Shown: positions 43,368-52,397, numbered from the stretch's first letter. The stretch is 64,000 nt of DNA from Amycolatopsis iheyensis (GCF_024703995.1 NZ_JAMXQV010000008.1:1-64000), one strand, 5' to 3'. Made by a program: numbers and translations. The notes: a model not told the origin generated them from the sequence alone.

Positions 43368-43635
43368 TGGGGCGAGGCGCGAAGTCGGGCGGGCGCGGCT
43401 GGGCCGGGCGCGGAGCCGGGCGGGCGCGCGAAGCTGGGCGGGTGGGGCTGGGCTGACGTGCGGAGCCGAGCAGGCAAGCAGGGCCAGGCGCAAAGCGGAG
43501 CAGGCGCGGAGCTGGGCTGGTGTGCGGCGTCAGCCGCCCGAGGCGAGCCGGCGCGAAGCGGGGCGGGTGCGGCAGCTTCCTCGTCTGCCGCGCCCGCCCC
43601 GCTCACCCTGTCATCAGCCCACTCGGGCCGCGCCC
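43368..43635. other. low-complexity GC-rich non-coding stretch
   Basis: About 270 bases made of degenerate repeats of words like GGCGCGGAGCTGGGC and GCGAAGCGGGGCGGG. Open frames on both strands give only Ala/Gly/Arg-rich peptides. No gene, promoter or terminator could be supported; it looks like decayed tandem repeats next to the hairpin element. Confidence 0.6.
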
Positions 43636-44427
43636 TCAGCCCTGCGGCCGCGGGGTGCCCGCCGGCGGGGTCGGGGTGTTGTCCGGACCCACCGGACCCG
43701 CGGCACCCACCGGCGCCCGTGGCGGGGCGCTCGTGCCCATCTCGCCCGTGCGCTGCTTCGGCGTCTCCATCTGGTGCTCCATGTTCGCGATCCAGCCGCG
43801 CCAGCGGTCCTGCGCCGGCTTGATCAGGCCGCCGCCGAAGCCGACGATGATCGTGCCCGCGATCGTCGCCAGCACCGCGATCAGCACCGGGCCCGTGATC
43901 GTCGTCGCGATGTTCACCTGGCCGAGCGCCGCGATGATGCCGAACGCCATGATCAGCCAGTAGGCGACCAGCGCCAGCGGACGCGCCGCCGGGCGGCCCG
44001 ACATCGCCGACGAGACCACGTCACGCACCACCTTCGCGATCGCCGCCGCGACCACCACCAGCACCAGCGCCACCACGATCCGCGGCAGGAACGCGATGAT
44101 GTCGTTGAGCAGCTGGCTCACCGGGTTCGTCGGCCCGAACACGCCGAACGCGAGCTGCAACGCGATCAGCAGCACGAAGTAGTAGACCAGTTTCACCAGG
44201 ATCCCGGTCGCGTCGATCTTCTGCTGGCCGACCATTCCGCTCAGGCCGGTCTTCTCGACGACTTTGCCGAACCCGACTTTCCCGAGGACCAGCCCCAGCG
44301 CTTTCGAGACGGCCTTCGCGATCAGCCAGCCGATCAGCAGGATGATCAGGAATCCGACGAGTTTCGGAACGAACGTGGCCACCAGGTTCCACGCCTGCCC
44401 GAGCCCGTCCTTCAGTTGCTGGCCCAT
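43636..44427 (-). CDS. membrane protein with conserved TM-helix repeats (MscS-related CmpX type)
   Basis: A 263-residue protein with five hydrophobic helices. The segments FLIILLIGWLIAKAVSKALGLVLGKVGFGKVVEKTGLS and LPRIVVALVLVVVAAAIAKVVRDVV are two copies of the TM_helix module found in CmpX-like proteins and small-conductance mechanosensitive channels. The MscS beta domain is missing, so a gated channel role is uncertain. The C-terminal 55 residues are a Pro-rich cytoplasmic tail. ATG 44427 follows GGAGGG. No partner gene. Confidence 0.8.
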   Translation of the reverse strand: MGQQLKDGLGQAWNLVATFVPKLVGFLIILLIGWLIAKAVSKALGLVLGKVGFGKVVEKTGLSGMVGQQKIDATGILVKLVYYFVLLIALQLAFGVFGPTNPVSQLLNDIIAFLPRIVVALVLVVVAAAIAKVVRDVVSSAMSGRPAARPLALVAYWLIMAFGIIAALGQVNIATTITGPVLIAVLATIAGTIIVGFGGGLIKPAQDRWRGWIANMEHQMETPKQRTGEMGTSAPPRAPVGAAGPVGPDNTPTPPAGTPRPQG

Positions 44428-44687
44428 ACCGACTCCCTCCAAAGGGTTTTGCGCCCGAATCCCCACCCGCGGATTCGGGGTGGTACCGCTGTGTTGCACC
44501 GGATCGTTGATCAGGTACCCAGCGGCGGCAACTCGTGCGCCCCACGATCGAGTGAGACGACTGGCGCGCGAAGATCAGCCGTGGCCATACTGGTTCTACC
44601 GGTGGGGACCGGGGAGACGAGGCCGTCCGGCGCAGCGTAAACCGCGAGCGCCGGGCGGCCTCGAGCATTTCGGGCGGACGAACGAAA

Positions 44688-44723
44688 ACCGGCCCCCGGG
44701 AGCCGGAGCTCCCGAGGGCCGGT
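44688..44723 (-). terminator. terminator hairpin of the ABC exporter operon
   Basis: ACCGGCCCCCGGGAGC and GCTCCCGAGGGCCGGT form a 16-bp stem with one mismatch and a CGGA loop, 16 bases past the permease stop. Confidence 0.8.
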
Positions 44724-44739
44724 GAACAGCGGAAGAACG

Positions 44740-45963
44740 TCAGGCGGCGCGCAGGGCGTCGCGCAGTTTCACCTTCGCGCCACTGCGCATCACCGCGTTC
44801 CGGTAGATCCGGGCGGCCAGCCAGATCAACCCCGGAATCATCAGCACCACCAGCCCCACCGACAACACGGCTTCCCACACCGGCACCCCGCCCATCGCGA
44901 GCCGGATCGGCATCAGCGTCGGCGAGAACACCGGAATCACGGAAAGCACCTCGACGAACGTGCTGCCCGGATTCGACGGCAGCACCGAAATGCCGATCAC
45001 GTACCCGGCGATCACGAACATCAACGCGGGCATCGTCGCGCCGCCGACGTCTTCCTGGCGCGAAACCAACGCACCCAGCGCGGCGAACACGATCGAGTAC
45101 ATGAAGAACCCGAGCAGGTACCACACGATCAGCCACACGACGGCGCCGATCGCCGAAGACAGCGAAAGATCCGGCAGCGCCCCGGTCGCCGTCACGGCGA
45201 TCAGGCCGCCGACGCCGATCACGACCATCTGGATCAGCCCCACCACGCCGATGCCGAGCACCTTCCCGGCCATCAGCTGCCACGGCTTGATCGTCGACAG
45301 CAGCAGCTCGACCACCCGCGACGTCTTCTCCTCGACGACGCCCTGGGCGACGGTCTGGCCGTTGATCATCAGCGAGAGGTAGATCAGGATGCCCGCCACG
45401 ATGCCCAGCACCAGCTGCGTGCCGTTGTAGTCGTACGGCTGCTCCAGCGGCGGGTCCTCGACGAACTTCGCCGACGCGACGGCCGCCTGGAACTGCGCCG
45501 GGTTGCCGCCCAGGCCGGTGATCTGCTGGTCGATCGCGGCCTGCCGGGCGAGCAGCTGCAGCACGTTCGCGAGCTTGCTGTCGAGGTCCTTCTTCACCTG
45601 GACATGCACGCTCTTGCCATCGCCGGTGAGCAGCGCGTCGATCGAGCCGTCCTCGAGCTTCGCGCGCCCGGCCGCCTCGTCGGCGACCTGGGTGACGTCG
45701 ATCTTCTCGTCGACGGCCTGGCCGCCGGCCTTCAGCGGCGCGGCGAACGGGGCGGTCGCGGAGGTGTAGCCGACCGTCGAGTCGGCGCCGCCGCCACCCG
45801 AGATCAGCTTGATCAGCACGATGCCGACCACGATCAGCAGCAGCATGATCGCGGTGGCGACGCGGAAGGCCCGCGACTTCACCCGGGTGCTGATCTCGCG
45901 GGAGGCGACCAGCCCCACCGCCGCGGCCGGGCTCATCCGGACGTCCGGGAGCGGAGTACTCAT
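44740..45963 (-). CDS. ABC-2 type transporter permease (NatB-like)
   Basis: A 407-residue permease: an N-terminal helix (residues 35-55), a large extracytoplasmic domain (about 58-180, with TVGYTSATAPFAAPLKAG and a helical part), then five to six helices including the ABC-2 core EEKTSRVVELLLSTIKPWQLMAGKVLGIGVVGLIQM. This architecture matches NatB and YhaP sodium or drug exporters. Its start overlaps the ATPase stop by 4 bp. Substrate unknown. A hairpin terminator follows. Confidence 0.9.
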   Translation of the reverse strand: MSTPLPDVRMSPAAAVGLVASREISTRVKSRAFRVATAIMLLLIVVGIVLIKLISGGGGADSTVGYTSATAPFAAPLKAGGQAVDEKIDVTQVADEAAGRAKLEDGSIDALLTGDGKSVHVQVKKDLDSKLANVLQLLARQAAIDQQITGLGGNPAQFQAAVASAKFVEDPPLEQPYDYNGTQLVLGIVAGILIYLSLMINGQTVAQGVVEEKTSRVVELLLSTIKPWQLMAGKVLGIGVVGLIQMVVIGVGGLIAVTATGALPDLSLSSAIGAVVWLIVWYLLGFFMYSIVFAALGALVSRQEDVGGATMPALMFVIAGYVIGISVLPSNPGSTFVEVLSVIPVFSPTLMPIRLAMGGVPVWEAVLSVGLVVLMIPGLIWLAARIYRNAVMRSGAKVKLRDALRAA

Positions 45964-46868
45964 GCCGGGACCTCCTCGGTCGTCACGACGGAACGGAACA
46001 GATCGGCCAGCGTCGGCTGCTCACGCGCGAACTCACGCACCCGCCCGGTGGCCAGCGCGGCCTTGAGGACGTCCTGGTCGTCGGCGCCGTCGGTCAGCTC
46101 CAGCTCGGTGACCGTGCCCTTGCGGCCGAGCACCCGAACCCCCGGGACGGCGTCGGCCCAGCCGTCGCCGGCGTCGGGGACATCGACGCGCAGCCGCACG
46201 GCGCCACCGGCCCGCAGCTCGCCGACCGTGCCGATCTCCACCATCTGTCCACTCCGGACGATCCCGACCCGGTCGCAGAGCCGCTCGACGAGGTCGAGCT
46301 GGTGGCTGGAGAACACGACCGGCACGCCCTCGGCGGCCTTTTCCTTGAGCACCGCGCTCATCACGTCGACCGCGACCGGGTCGAGGCCCGAGAACGGCTC
46401 GTCGAGCACCAGGATCCGCGGCTCGTGCACCAGCGCCGCGGCCAGCTGGACGCGCTGCTGGTTGCCGAGGCTCAGCTTCTGCACCTCGTCGTCGCGGCGA
46501 GCGGCGACGCCGAGACGTTCGGTCCACTTCTCCGCCGAGGAGCGCGCGTCGCCCGCGGACATCCCATGCAGCCGCGCGAGGTAGGTCAGCTGCTCGGCGA
46601 CCTTCATCTTCGGGTAGAGCCCGCGTTCTTCGGGCATGTACCCGATGTGGCGCCGCGTCTCGTGCGTGACGGGACTGCCGTCGTAGCGCACCTCGCCGGC
46701 GTCGGCGGAAAGCACGCCGAGCGCGATCCGCATGGTCGTCGTCTTGCCGGCGCCGTTGCTGCCGACGAAGCCGAACAATTCGCCCGGCCGGACGTCGAAC
46801 GACATTTCGCGCAAAGCGACCACGTCGCCGTAGCGTTTGGAGATCGCGTCGATCTCTAAACCGGTCAT
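45960..46868 (-). CDS. ABC transporter ATP-binding protein (NatA-like)
   Basis: A 302-residue ATPase. Walker A GSNGAGKTTTMR (about residues 37-48), Q-loop region, signature LSLGNQQRVQLAAALVHEP (the ABC signature is the NatA-type LSLGNQQ instead of LSGGQ), Walker B ILVLDEPFSGLDP, and switch His in SSHQLDLVE. The C-terminal 90 residues form the DUF4162-type regulatory domain. ATG 46868 follows GGGGGAA. It powers the permease encoded next in the operon. Confidence 0.93.
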   Translation of the reverse strand: MTGLEIDAISKRYGDVVALREMSFDVRPGELFGFVGSNGAGKTTTMRIALGVLSADAGEVRYDGSPVTHETRRHIGYMPEERGLYPKMKVAEQLTYLARLHGMSAGDARSSAEKWTERLGVAARRDDEVQKLSLGNQQRVQLAAALVHEPRILVLDEPFSGLDPVAVDVMSAVLKEKAAEGVPVVFSSHQLDLVERLCDRVGIVRSGQMVEIGTVGELRAGGAVRLRVDVPDAGDGWADAVPGVRVLGRKGTVTELELTDGADDQDVLKAALATGRVREFAREQPTLADLFRSVVTTEEVPA

Positions 46869-46993
46869 TCCGGTTCCCCCATTCCTGTCTTCCCCGGGTC
46901 CTGATCCTAGGCAGTACGTCCACGCGCCGCATACCGTCCGGCGTTGTCTTCGGGGGCTACGAAAGTTGCGGGCCACGTAGGATCGCCTCCGCC

Positions 46994-48208
46994 ATGGATG
47001 GAACCACCGCCCCGCGCCGGGTGCCGAAGCATCACGGACTGTCCGCGAAGACGCTCCGGCGGCTCGAGCACGCGTCCGGCAGCCTGGCCAGCGCGAGCAT
47101 CGCGGTGATGGAGCGGCGGCTGACCTGGTTCGCCCGGCTGCCCGCCGACCAGCGCGCGAGCGTGCTGCTGATCACCCAGGCGGGCGCCGCGGGCTTCGTC
47201 GACTGGCTGCGGGACTCGAAGGAAGCGCTGAAGCTGACGACCGAGGCGTTCCGCGACGCGCCGGCCGAGCTGTCGCGGTGGGTCAGCCTGCGCCAGGCGG
47301 TCGGCATGGTGCGCCTGGCCATCGAGGTGTTCGAGGAGCAGCTGCCGGAGTTCGCCGCGAACGAGGCGGAACGCGCGGCGCTGATCGAGGGGATCCTGCG
47401 CTACGGCCGCGAAATCGCGTTCGCGGCGGCCAACTCGTACGCGGCCGCGGCGGAGGCGCGCGGCGCGTGGGACGCCCGGCTGGAGGCGCTGGTCGTCGAC
47501 GGCATCGTGCGTGGCGACGCCGAGGAGTCGGTGCTGTCACGGGCGACGGCCCTGGGCTGGGACCCGACGGCGGCGGCGACGGTCCTGGTCGGCAACCCGC
47601 CTTCGGACGACCCGCCCGCGGTGGTGTTCGAGGTCCGCAGCCGCGCGGCCCGCGTCGGCCGCCCGGTGCTGCTGTCGGTGCAGGGCTCCCGGCTGGTGGT
47701 CGTGGTCGGCGGCCCGACCGACGGCGGGGTGAAGGAACGCGAAATCCTCGCCCGGATGTCGGTGGCGTTCGCGGACGGCCCGGTGGTGGCGGGCCCGACG
47801 GTGCCGACGCTGGCGGAGGCCCACCACAGCGCGACGGAGGCGTTGTCGGGCCTGCGGGCGGTGGTCGGCTGGCCGGGCGCCCCCCGCCCGGTCCGGTCGG
47901 CGGACCTGCTGCCGGAGCGCGCGCTGTCGGGCGACGCGGAGGCTGAGCGCCTCCTGGTGGACACGATCGCCCGCCCCCTGGAGGAGGCCGGCCCGACGCT
48001 GCAGCGCACGGTGGAGGCGTACCTCGAGACCGGCGGCGTGCTGGAGACGTGCGCGAAAACGCTGTTCGTCCACCCCAACACGGTCCGGTACCGCCTGCGG
48101 AAGGCGGCGGACCTGACGGGCTGCCAGCCGACGGACCCGCGGGACGCGCTGGTGCTGCGGATCGCGCTGACGGTGGGCCGGCTCGCGAGGGCCCGCGGCC
48201 TCTGGTGA
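46994..48208 (+). CDS. fasR: FasR-type regulator of fatty acid synthesis (PucR family)
   Basis: A 404-residue transcriptional regulator. The N-terminal RRLEHASGSLASASIAVMERRLTWFARLPADQRASVLLITQAG region (about residues 20-60) is typical of the group, followed by a GGDEF-like core. The C-terminal HTH (about 345-400) is VEAYLETGGVLETCAKTLFVHPNTVRYRLRKAADLTGCQPTDPRDALVLRIAL. In Streptomyces coelicolor the equivalent gene (fasR) lies directly upstream of fabD-fabH-acpP-fabF and activates it; M. tuberculosis has the same gene at Rv2242. Position here agrees. A small convergent gene separates it from fabD. Confidence 0.9.
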   Translation: MDGTTAPRRVPKHHGLSAKTLRRLEHASGSLASASIAVMERRLTWFARLPADQRASVLLITQAGAAGFVDWLRDSKEALKLTTEAFRDAPAELSRWVSLRQAVGMVRLAIEVFEEQLPEFAANEAERAALIEGILRYGREIAFAAANSYAAAAEARGAWDARLEALVVDGIVRGDAEESVLSRATALGWDPTAAATVLVGNPPSDDPPAVVFEVRSRAARVGRPVLLSVQGSRLVVVVGGPTDGGVKEREILARMSVAFADGPVVAGPTVPTLAEAHHSATEALSGLRAVVGWPGAPRPVRSADLLPERALSGDAEAERLLVDTIARPLEEAGPTLQRTVEAYLETGGVLETCAKTLFVHPNTVRYRLRKAADLTGCQPTDPRDALVLRIALTVGRLARARGLW

Positions 48209-48220
48209 CGCCCGGCCCCA

Positions 48221-48307
48221 AGCGCCCCAATGTGGCCTTGGTTGCGTCAGACGCACCGAAGGCCACATTGGGTGCGTCTGACGCACCGAAGGCCACATTG
48301 GGGCGCT
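48221..48307. repeat. hairpin-rich repeat element, copy B (bidirectional terminator-like)
   Basis: Outer arms AGCGCCCCAATGTGGCCTT (48221-48239) and AAGGCCACATTGGGGCGCT (48289-48307) are perfectly complementary over 19 bp. Inside lie TTGCGTCAGACGCACC-type units ending in AAGGCCACATTG. It lies between the convergent fasR and the small gene at 48334, where it could end transcription from both sides. Related to the element at 43251-43367. Confidence 0.85.
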
Positions 48308-48333
48308 GGCGGCTGGTCAACAGCGCGACCGGG

Positions 48334-48648
48334 TCAGGCCGTGCCCTGGTGTTCGTCGCCGGTGTCGAAGAACCGGTCCACGTACTCTTCCGGCGGCAGC
48401 GCGCTGTCACGCAGCAGCGAAAACACCTCGCTGCCGGACACCAGCTGTCCGTTCCCGGTGGCATAGGCCTGGGCGAGCCCCACGTAAGCCGCGCCCATTT
48501 CCTTCGCGTACTCCCGCGCTTCCGTCTCGGCCAGCGCCAGCGCCGAGTCGAGGTCGACCGCGTGCCACACCGTGACCCGTTCCTCGTACGACGGTTCCAC
48601 GGCTTCGGTCCACCGGAAGACGCACCGCACCCCGTACCACTCCGTCAT
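48334..48648 (-). CDS. hypothetical protein, possibly DUF4288-like
   Basis: A 104-residue acidic protein starting MTEWYGVRCVFRW, with alternating beta and helical stretches (EERVTVWHAVDLDSALALAETEAREYAKEMG). The WYGVRCVF start and the size recall the DUF4288 group, but this is from memory and weak. It lies between fasR and fabD on the opposite strand. No clear ribosome binding site strength or partner is evident. Conserved codon use and an ATG start support it as a real gene. Confidence 0.6.
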   Translation of the reverse strand: MTEWYGVRCVFRWTEAVEPSYEERVTVWHAVDLDSALALAETEAREYAKEMGAAYVGLAQAYATGNGQLVSGSEVFSLLRDSALPPEEYVDRFFDTGDEHQGTA

Positions 48649-48878
48649 GACTTCGCGCCCTCTCGGCTTCGCGGCAACCCGAACGCCGGGAACTTACCCT
48701 TCCCGAGACGGGCGTCACGTGATGGACTTAACAGCGAAAGGTGATTGAACCCGACAAGGCATCCGGGTTACGCGCGAGCTTCTCCGGCGCGTCTTTGGAG
48801 GGTTCCGACAAAGACGTCGCGTAGACACTGTGAACGTCGGCATCCCGCCGAGGCACCCTGAACGTGTTGTCTTGAAGG

Positions 48879-49802
48879 GTGACAGCAGCAGTCCTCGCTC
48901 CCGGTCAGGGGGCCCAGGCCCCCGGTATGTTCACGCCCTGGCTCGACCTCGACGGCGCGCGCGAGCGCGTCGCGCAGTGGTCCGAGCGCGCGGGGCTCGA
49001 CCTGCTCCGCCTCGGCACCGAGGCGGACGCCGACGAGATCCAGGACACCGCGATCGCGCAGCCGCTGATCGTCGCGCTGTCGCTGCTCACCTTCGAACAC
49101 CTCCAGGCCACCGCGCCGGTGCCCGCGGACGCGCCCGTCGCCGGGCACTCCGTCGGCGAGCTCGCCGCCGCCGCGATCGCCGGGGTGCTCGAGCCCGCCG
49201 ACGCCGTCGCGCTCGCCGCCGTCCGCGGCGCCGAGATGGCGAAGGCGTGCGCGCTCGAACCGACGTCGATGGCCGCGGTCATGCTCGGGGATCCCGAACA
49301 GGTCGTCGCGTGGCTCGAAGCACAGGGCCTGACCGCGGCGAACCGCAACGGAGCGGGGCAGATCGTCGCCTCCGGCGCCGCCGACGCCATCGCGAAGATC
49401 GTCGCCGAGCCCCTCGAAGGCACGAAGATCCGCGCCCTCAAGGTCGCCGGCGCGTTCCACACGCAGTACATGGCGCCCGCCGAAGAGGCGTTGCGCGCCC
49501 ACGCCGCCGAGCTGACCCCCGCCGACCCGGTCCGCCCGCTGCTGTCCAACGCGGACGGCGCGGTCGTCACCAGCGGGGCCGAGTACCTGGAGCGCCTCGT
49601 CTCGCAGGTCACGCGGTCGGTCCGCTGGGACCTGACGATGGACGGCCTGGTCTCGCTCGGCGTCACCCGCACCGTCGAACTCGCGCCCGCGGGCACGCTG
49701 ACCGGACTGGTCAAGCGGCAGCTCAAGGGCGTCGTCACCACTACCACCGCGCTGAAGACGCCGGCCGAGCTGGCCGCGCTGCGCCAGGAGGACGCCTCGT
49801 GA
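48879..49802 (+). CDS. fabD: malonyl-CoA:ACP transacylase
   Basis: A 307-residue enzyme that moves malonyl from CoA to acyl carrier protein for chain elongation. VLAPGQGAQAPGM is the conserved start, the catalytic serine is S91 in AGHSVGE, and the His partner lies in GAFHTQYM. First gene of the fab operon downstream of fasR. The GTG start has only a weak, very close Shine-Dalgarno (GAAGG). The 230-base upstream region should hold the FasR-responsive promoter: two TGAACGT words lie 28 bp apart there, at about 48828-48866. Confidence 0.95.
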   Translation: MTAAVLAPGQGAQAPGMFTPWLDLDGARERVAQWSERAGLDLLRLGTEADADEIQDTAIAQPLIVALSLLTFEHLQATAPVPADAPVAGHSVGELAAAAIAGVLEPADAVALAAVRGAEMAKACALEPTSMAAVMLGDPEQVVAWLEAQGLTAANRNGAGQIVASGAADAIAKIVAEPLEGTKIRALKVAGAFHTQYMAPAEEALRAHAAELTPADPVRPLLSNADGAVVTSGAEYLERLVSQVTRSVRWDLTMDGLVSLGVTRTVELAPAGTLTGLVKRQLKGVVTTTTALKTPAELAALRQEDAS

Positions 49803-50782
49803 CCGACCGACCCGCCCTGAGCCTCAACCCGGGCTCCCGCGGCAGCCGCGTGCTGGGCCTCGGCAGCTTCCAGCCCGAGAAGGTCGTCACCAACGACGAC
49901 CTCTCGAAGGTCATGGACACCAACGACGAGTGGATCCAGTCGCGCGTCGGCATCGTCGAGCGCCGGTTCGCCGAGAAGGACGAGCTGCTCACCGACTTCG
50001 CCGTCGCCGCCGGCAAGGCCGCCCTCGAAGACGCGGGGGTCGACCCGTCCGAAGTGGACACGGTGATCCTGCCGAACTGCACCATGCCGACGTTGATCCC
50101 GAACGCCGCCGCGCAGGTGGCCGCCCGGATCGGCATCCCGAACCCTGGCGCGTTCGACCTCAACGCCGCCTGCGCCGGGTTCTGCTACGGCCTCGGCGTC
50201 GCCTCGGACCTGGTCCGCGCGGGCTCGGCCAAGAAGGTCCTCGTGATCGGCGCGGAAAAGCTCACCGACTCGGTGAACCCGACCGACCGGGCGAACGCGA
50301 TCATCTTCGCCGACGGCGCGGGCGCCGCGGTCGTCGGCGCGTCCGACGAGCCGCAGATCGGCCCGGTCTCCTGGGGCAGCGCCGGCGACCTGGTCGACCT
50401 GATCGGGATGACCGAGGAGAAGTTCATCTACCAGGAGGGCCAGTCGGTCTTCCGGTGGGCGACGACCCAGATCGCGCCGATCGCCATGCGCGCGCTGGAG
50501 GTGGCCGGGCTCAAGCCGTCCGATGTGGACGTGCTGGTGCCGCACCAGGCCAACCTCCGCATCGTCGAGGCGATCGCGAAGAAGCTGCGGGCCAACGGCG
50601 CCCGTGAGGAAATGGTCGTCGCGGACGACATCAAGTACTCCGGCAACACCTCGTCGGCGTCCATCCCCCTCGCGCTGGACCACATGCGCAAGGCCGGGAC
50701 GGCGAAGTCCGGCGATGTGGTGCTGGCGGTCGGGTTCGGCGCGGGCCTGTCCTACGCCGGGCAGGCGTTCGTCTGCCCCTGA
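49799..50782 (+). CDS. fabH: beta-ketoacyl-ACP synthase III
   Basis: A 327-residue condensing enzyme that starts each fatty acid from an acyl-CoA and malonyl-ACP. Catalytic Cys125 lies in DLNAACAGFCYG, the His in VPHQANLRI and the Asn in GNTSSAS. FabH enzymes of this group favour branched acyl-CoA starters in many actinobacteria. The GTG overlaps the fabD stop (GTGA). As in Streptomyces, fabH lies between fabD and acpP, whereas in M. tuberculosis it is elsewhere on the chromosome. Confidence 0.96.
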   Translation: MTDRPALSLNPGSRGSRVLGLGSFQPEKVVTNDDLSKVMDTNDEWIQSRVGIVERRFAEKDELLTDFAVAAGKAALEDAGVDPSEVDTVILPNCTMPTLIPNAAAQVAARIGIPNPGAFDLNAACAGFCYGLGVASDLVRAGSAKKVLVIGAEKLTDSVNPTDRANAIIFADGAGAAVVGASDEPQIGPVSWGSAGDLVDLIGMTEEKFIYQEGQSVFRWATTQIAPIAMRALEVAGLKPSDVDVLVPHQANLRIVEAIAKKLRANGAREEMVVADDIKYSGNTSSASIPLALDHMRKAGTAKSGDVVLAVGFGAGLSYAGQAFVCP

Positions 50783-50856
50783 TCACCGTTACGCTCCCCG
50801 CGGGCACTCGCCCACGGGACACCAGACCCCAGAAAGACCGAGAAGGGAACAACCCC

Positions 50857-51102
50857 ATGGCTGACAACACTGAGATCCTCGCCGGCCTCGCCGAGATCGT
50901 CGAAGAGGTGGCCGGTGTGGCTCAGGACGACGTCACCGCCGAGAAGTCGTTCGTGGACGACCTGGACATCGACTCGCTGTCGATGGTCGAGATCGCCGTG
51001 CAGGCCGAGGACAAGTTCGGCGTCAAGATCCCGGACGACGAGCTCGCCAACCTCAAGACCGTGGGCGACGCCGTGAACTACGTGTCGGCCAACTCGAAGT
51101 AA
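50857..51102 (+). CDS. acpP: acyl carrier protein
   Basis: An 81-residue acidic four-helix protein. The phosphopantetheine attachment site is Ser40 in DDLDIDSLSMVEI. It carries growing acyl chains between the FAS II enzymes. ATG start with AGAAGGG upstream. Separated from fabH by 74 bases, which may hold extra expression signals since ACP is needed in excess. Confidence 0.97.
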   Translation: MADNTEILAGLAEIVEEVAGVAQDDVTAEKSFVDDLDIDSLSMVEIAVQAEDKFGVKIPDDELANLKTVGDAVNYVSANSK

Positions 51103-51131
51103 GTCCTCTTCCCCTCCTTGAGGAGACTCCC

Positions 51132-52382
51132 ATGAGCACCATCGACGTCGTGATCACCGGTCTCGGCGCCACCACACCGCTCGGCGGGGACGTCACGTCC
51201 ACCTGGGACGGTCTGCTGGCCGGGCGGAGCGGGATCCGGGCGATCGAAGCCGACTGGGTCGAGGAGCTGCAGCTGCCGGTCAAGATCGGCGGCCAGCTGG
51301 CCGTCGATCCGTCGGAGGTCCTCCCGCGGGTGCAGGCGCGCCGGCTCGACCGCTGCGAGCAGGTCGCGCTGATCGCCGCCCGGCAGGCCTGGGCCGACGC
51401 CGGGTACACCGAACCCACCGACGAGCACACCGACGTCGACCCCGACCGCCTCGGCGTGTCGATCGGCACCGGCGTCGGCGGGCCGGTCACCCTGCTCACC
51501 CAGAACGACCTGTTGCACCAGCAGGGTCTCCGCAAGGTGTCGCCGCTGACCGTGCCCATGCTGATGCCGAACGGCCCGGCCGCGCACGTCGGCATCGACC
51601 TCAAGGCGCGGGCCGGGGTGCACTCCCCGGCCTCGGCCTGTGCCTCGGGCGCCGAGGGCATCGCCAGCGGGGTCGAGATGATCCGCTCCGGGCGGGCCGA
51701 CGTCGTGGTCGCGGGGGGCGCCGAAGCGTGCATCCACCCGATCACGCTGGCCGGGTTCGCCCAGGCCCGCACGGTGTCGACCCGCAACGACGAACCGGAC
51801 GCCGCCTCGCGGCCGTTCGACGCGAGCCGTGACGGCTTCGTCCTCGGCGAGGGCTCCGGCGTCGTCATCCTGGAGCGCGCGGACCTGGCGAAGGCCCGCG
51901 GCGCGCGGGTCTACGCGACGATCGCCGGGCACGGCATCACCTCGGACGCCTACCACATCACGGGCAACCACCCCGAGGGCATCGGCCAGATCGCCGCGAT
52001 GCGCGCGGCGATGAAGATGGCCGGGGTGACCGCGGCGGACGTCGGGCACGTGAACGCCCACGCGACGTCCACTGTGGTCGGTGACATCGGCGAGGCGGCG
52101 GCGATCCGCAACGCGGTCGGGGAACACCCGGTCGTGACGGCGCCGAAGGGCGCGCTGGGTCACCTCGTCGGCGGCGCCGGCGCGGTCGAGGGGATCATCA
52201 CGATCCTGTCGCTGTACCACGGCATCGTCCCGGCCACGCTGAACCTGACCGACCTGGACCCGCGGGTGCAGCTGGACGTCGTCTCGGGTGAGCCGCGCAA
52301 GGTCGAGCTGACCGCGGCGATCAGCAACTCGTTCGGCTTCGGCGGGCACAACACCGCCCTGCTGTTCACGCCGGCGGCCTAG
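51132..52382 (+). CDS. fabF: beta-ketoacyl-ACP synthase II
   Basis: A 416-residue elongating condensing enzyme. The catalytic Cys170 lies in HSPASACASGAEG, with histidines in VNAHATSTVVGD and GALGHLVGGAGAVE and the final NSFGFGGHN motif. Comparable to mycobacterial KasA and Streptomyces FabF. The ATG follows TTGAGGAG, 29 bases after acpP. Last gene of the fab operon; a strong hairpin terminator follows. Confidence 0.97.
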   Translation: MSTIDVVITGLGATTPLGGDVTSTWDGLLAGRSGIRAIEADWVEELQLPVKIGGQLAVDPSEVLPRVQARRLDRCEQVALIAARQAWADAGYTEPTDEHTDVDPDRLGVSIGTGVGGPVTLLTQNDLLHQQGLRKVSPLTVPMLMPNGPAAHVGIDLKARAGVHSPASACASGAEGIASGVEMIRSGRADVVVAGGAEACIHPITLAGFAQARTVSTRNDEPDAASRPFDASRDGFVLGEGSGVVILERADLAKARGARVYATIAGHGITSDAYHITGNHPEGIGQIAAMRAAMKMAGVTAADVGHVNAHATSTVVGDIGEAAAIRNAVGEHPVVTAPKGALGHLVGGAGAVEGIITILSLYHGIVPATLNLTDLDPRVQLDVVSGEPRKVELTAAISNSFGFGGHNTALLFTPAA

Positions 52383-52397
52383 TACCACAAGCAATGA

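Noticed and set aside
43250..43456. Open frame encoding a repeated decapeptide (LGALDAPNVAF-like)
   Set aside because: The frame is a by-product of the 30-bp DNA repeats; the palindromic structure explains the sequence better than a protein.
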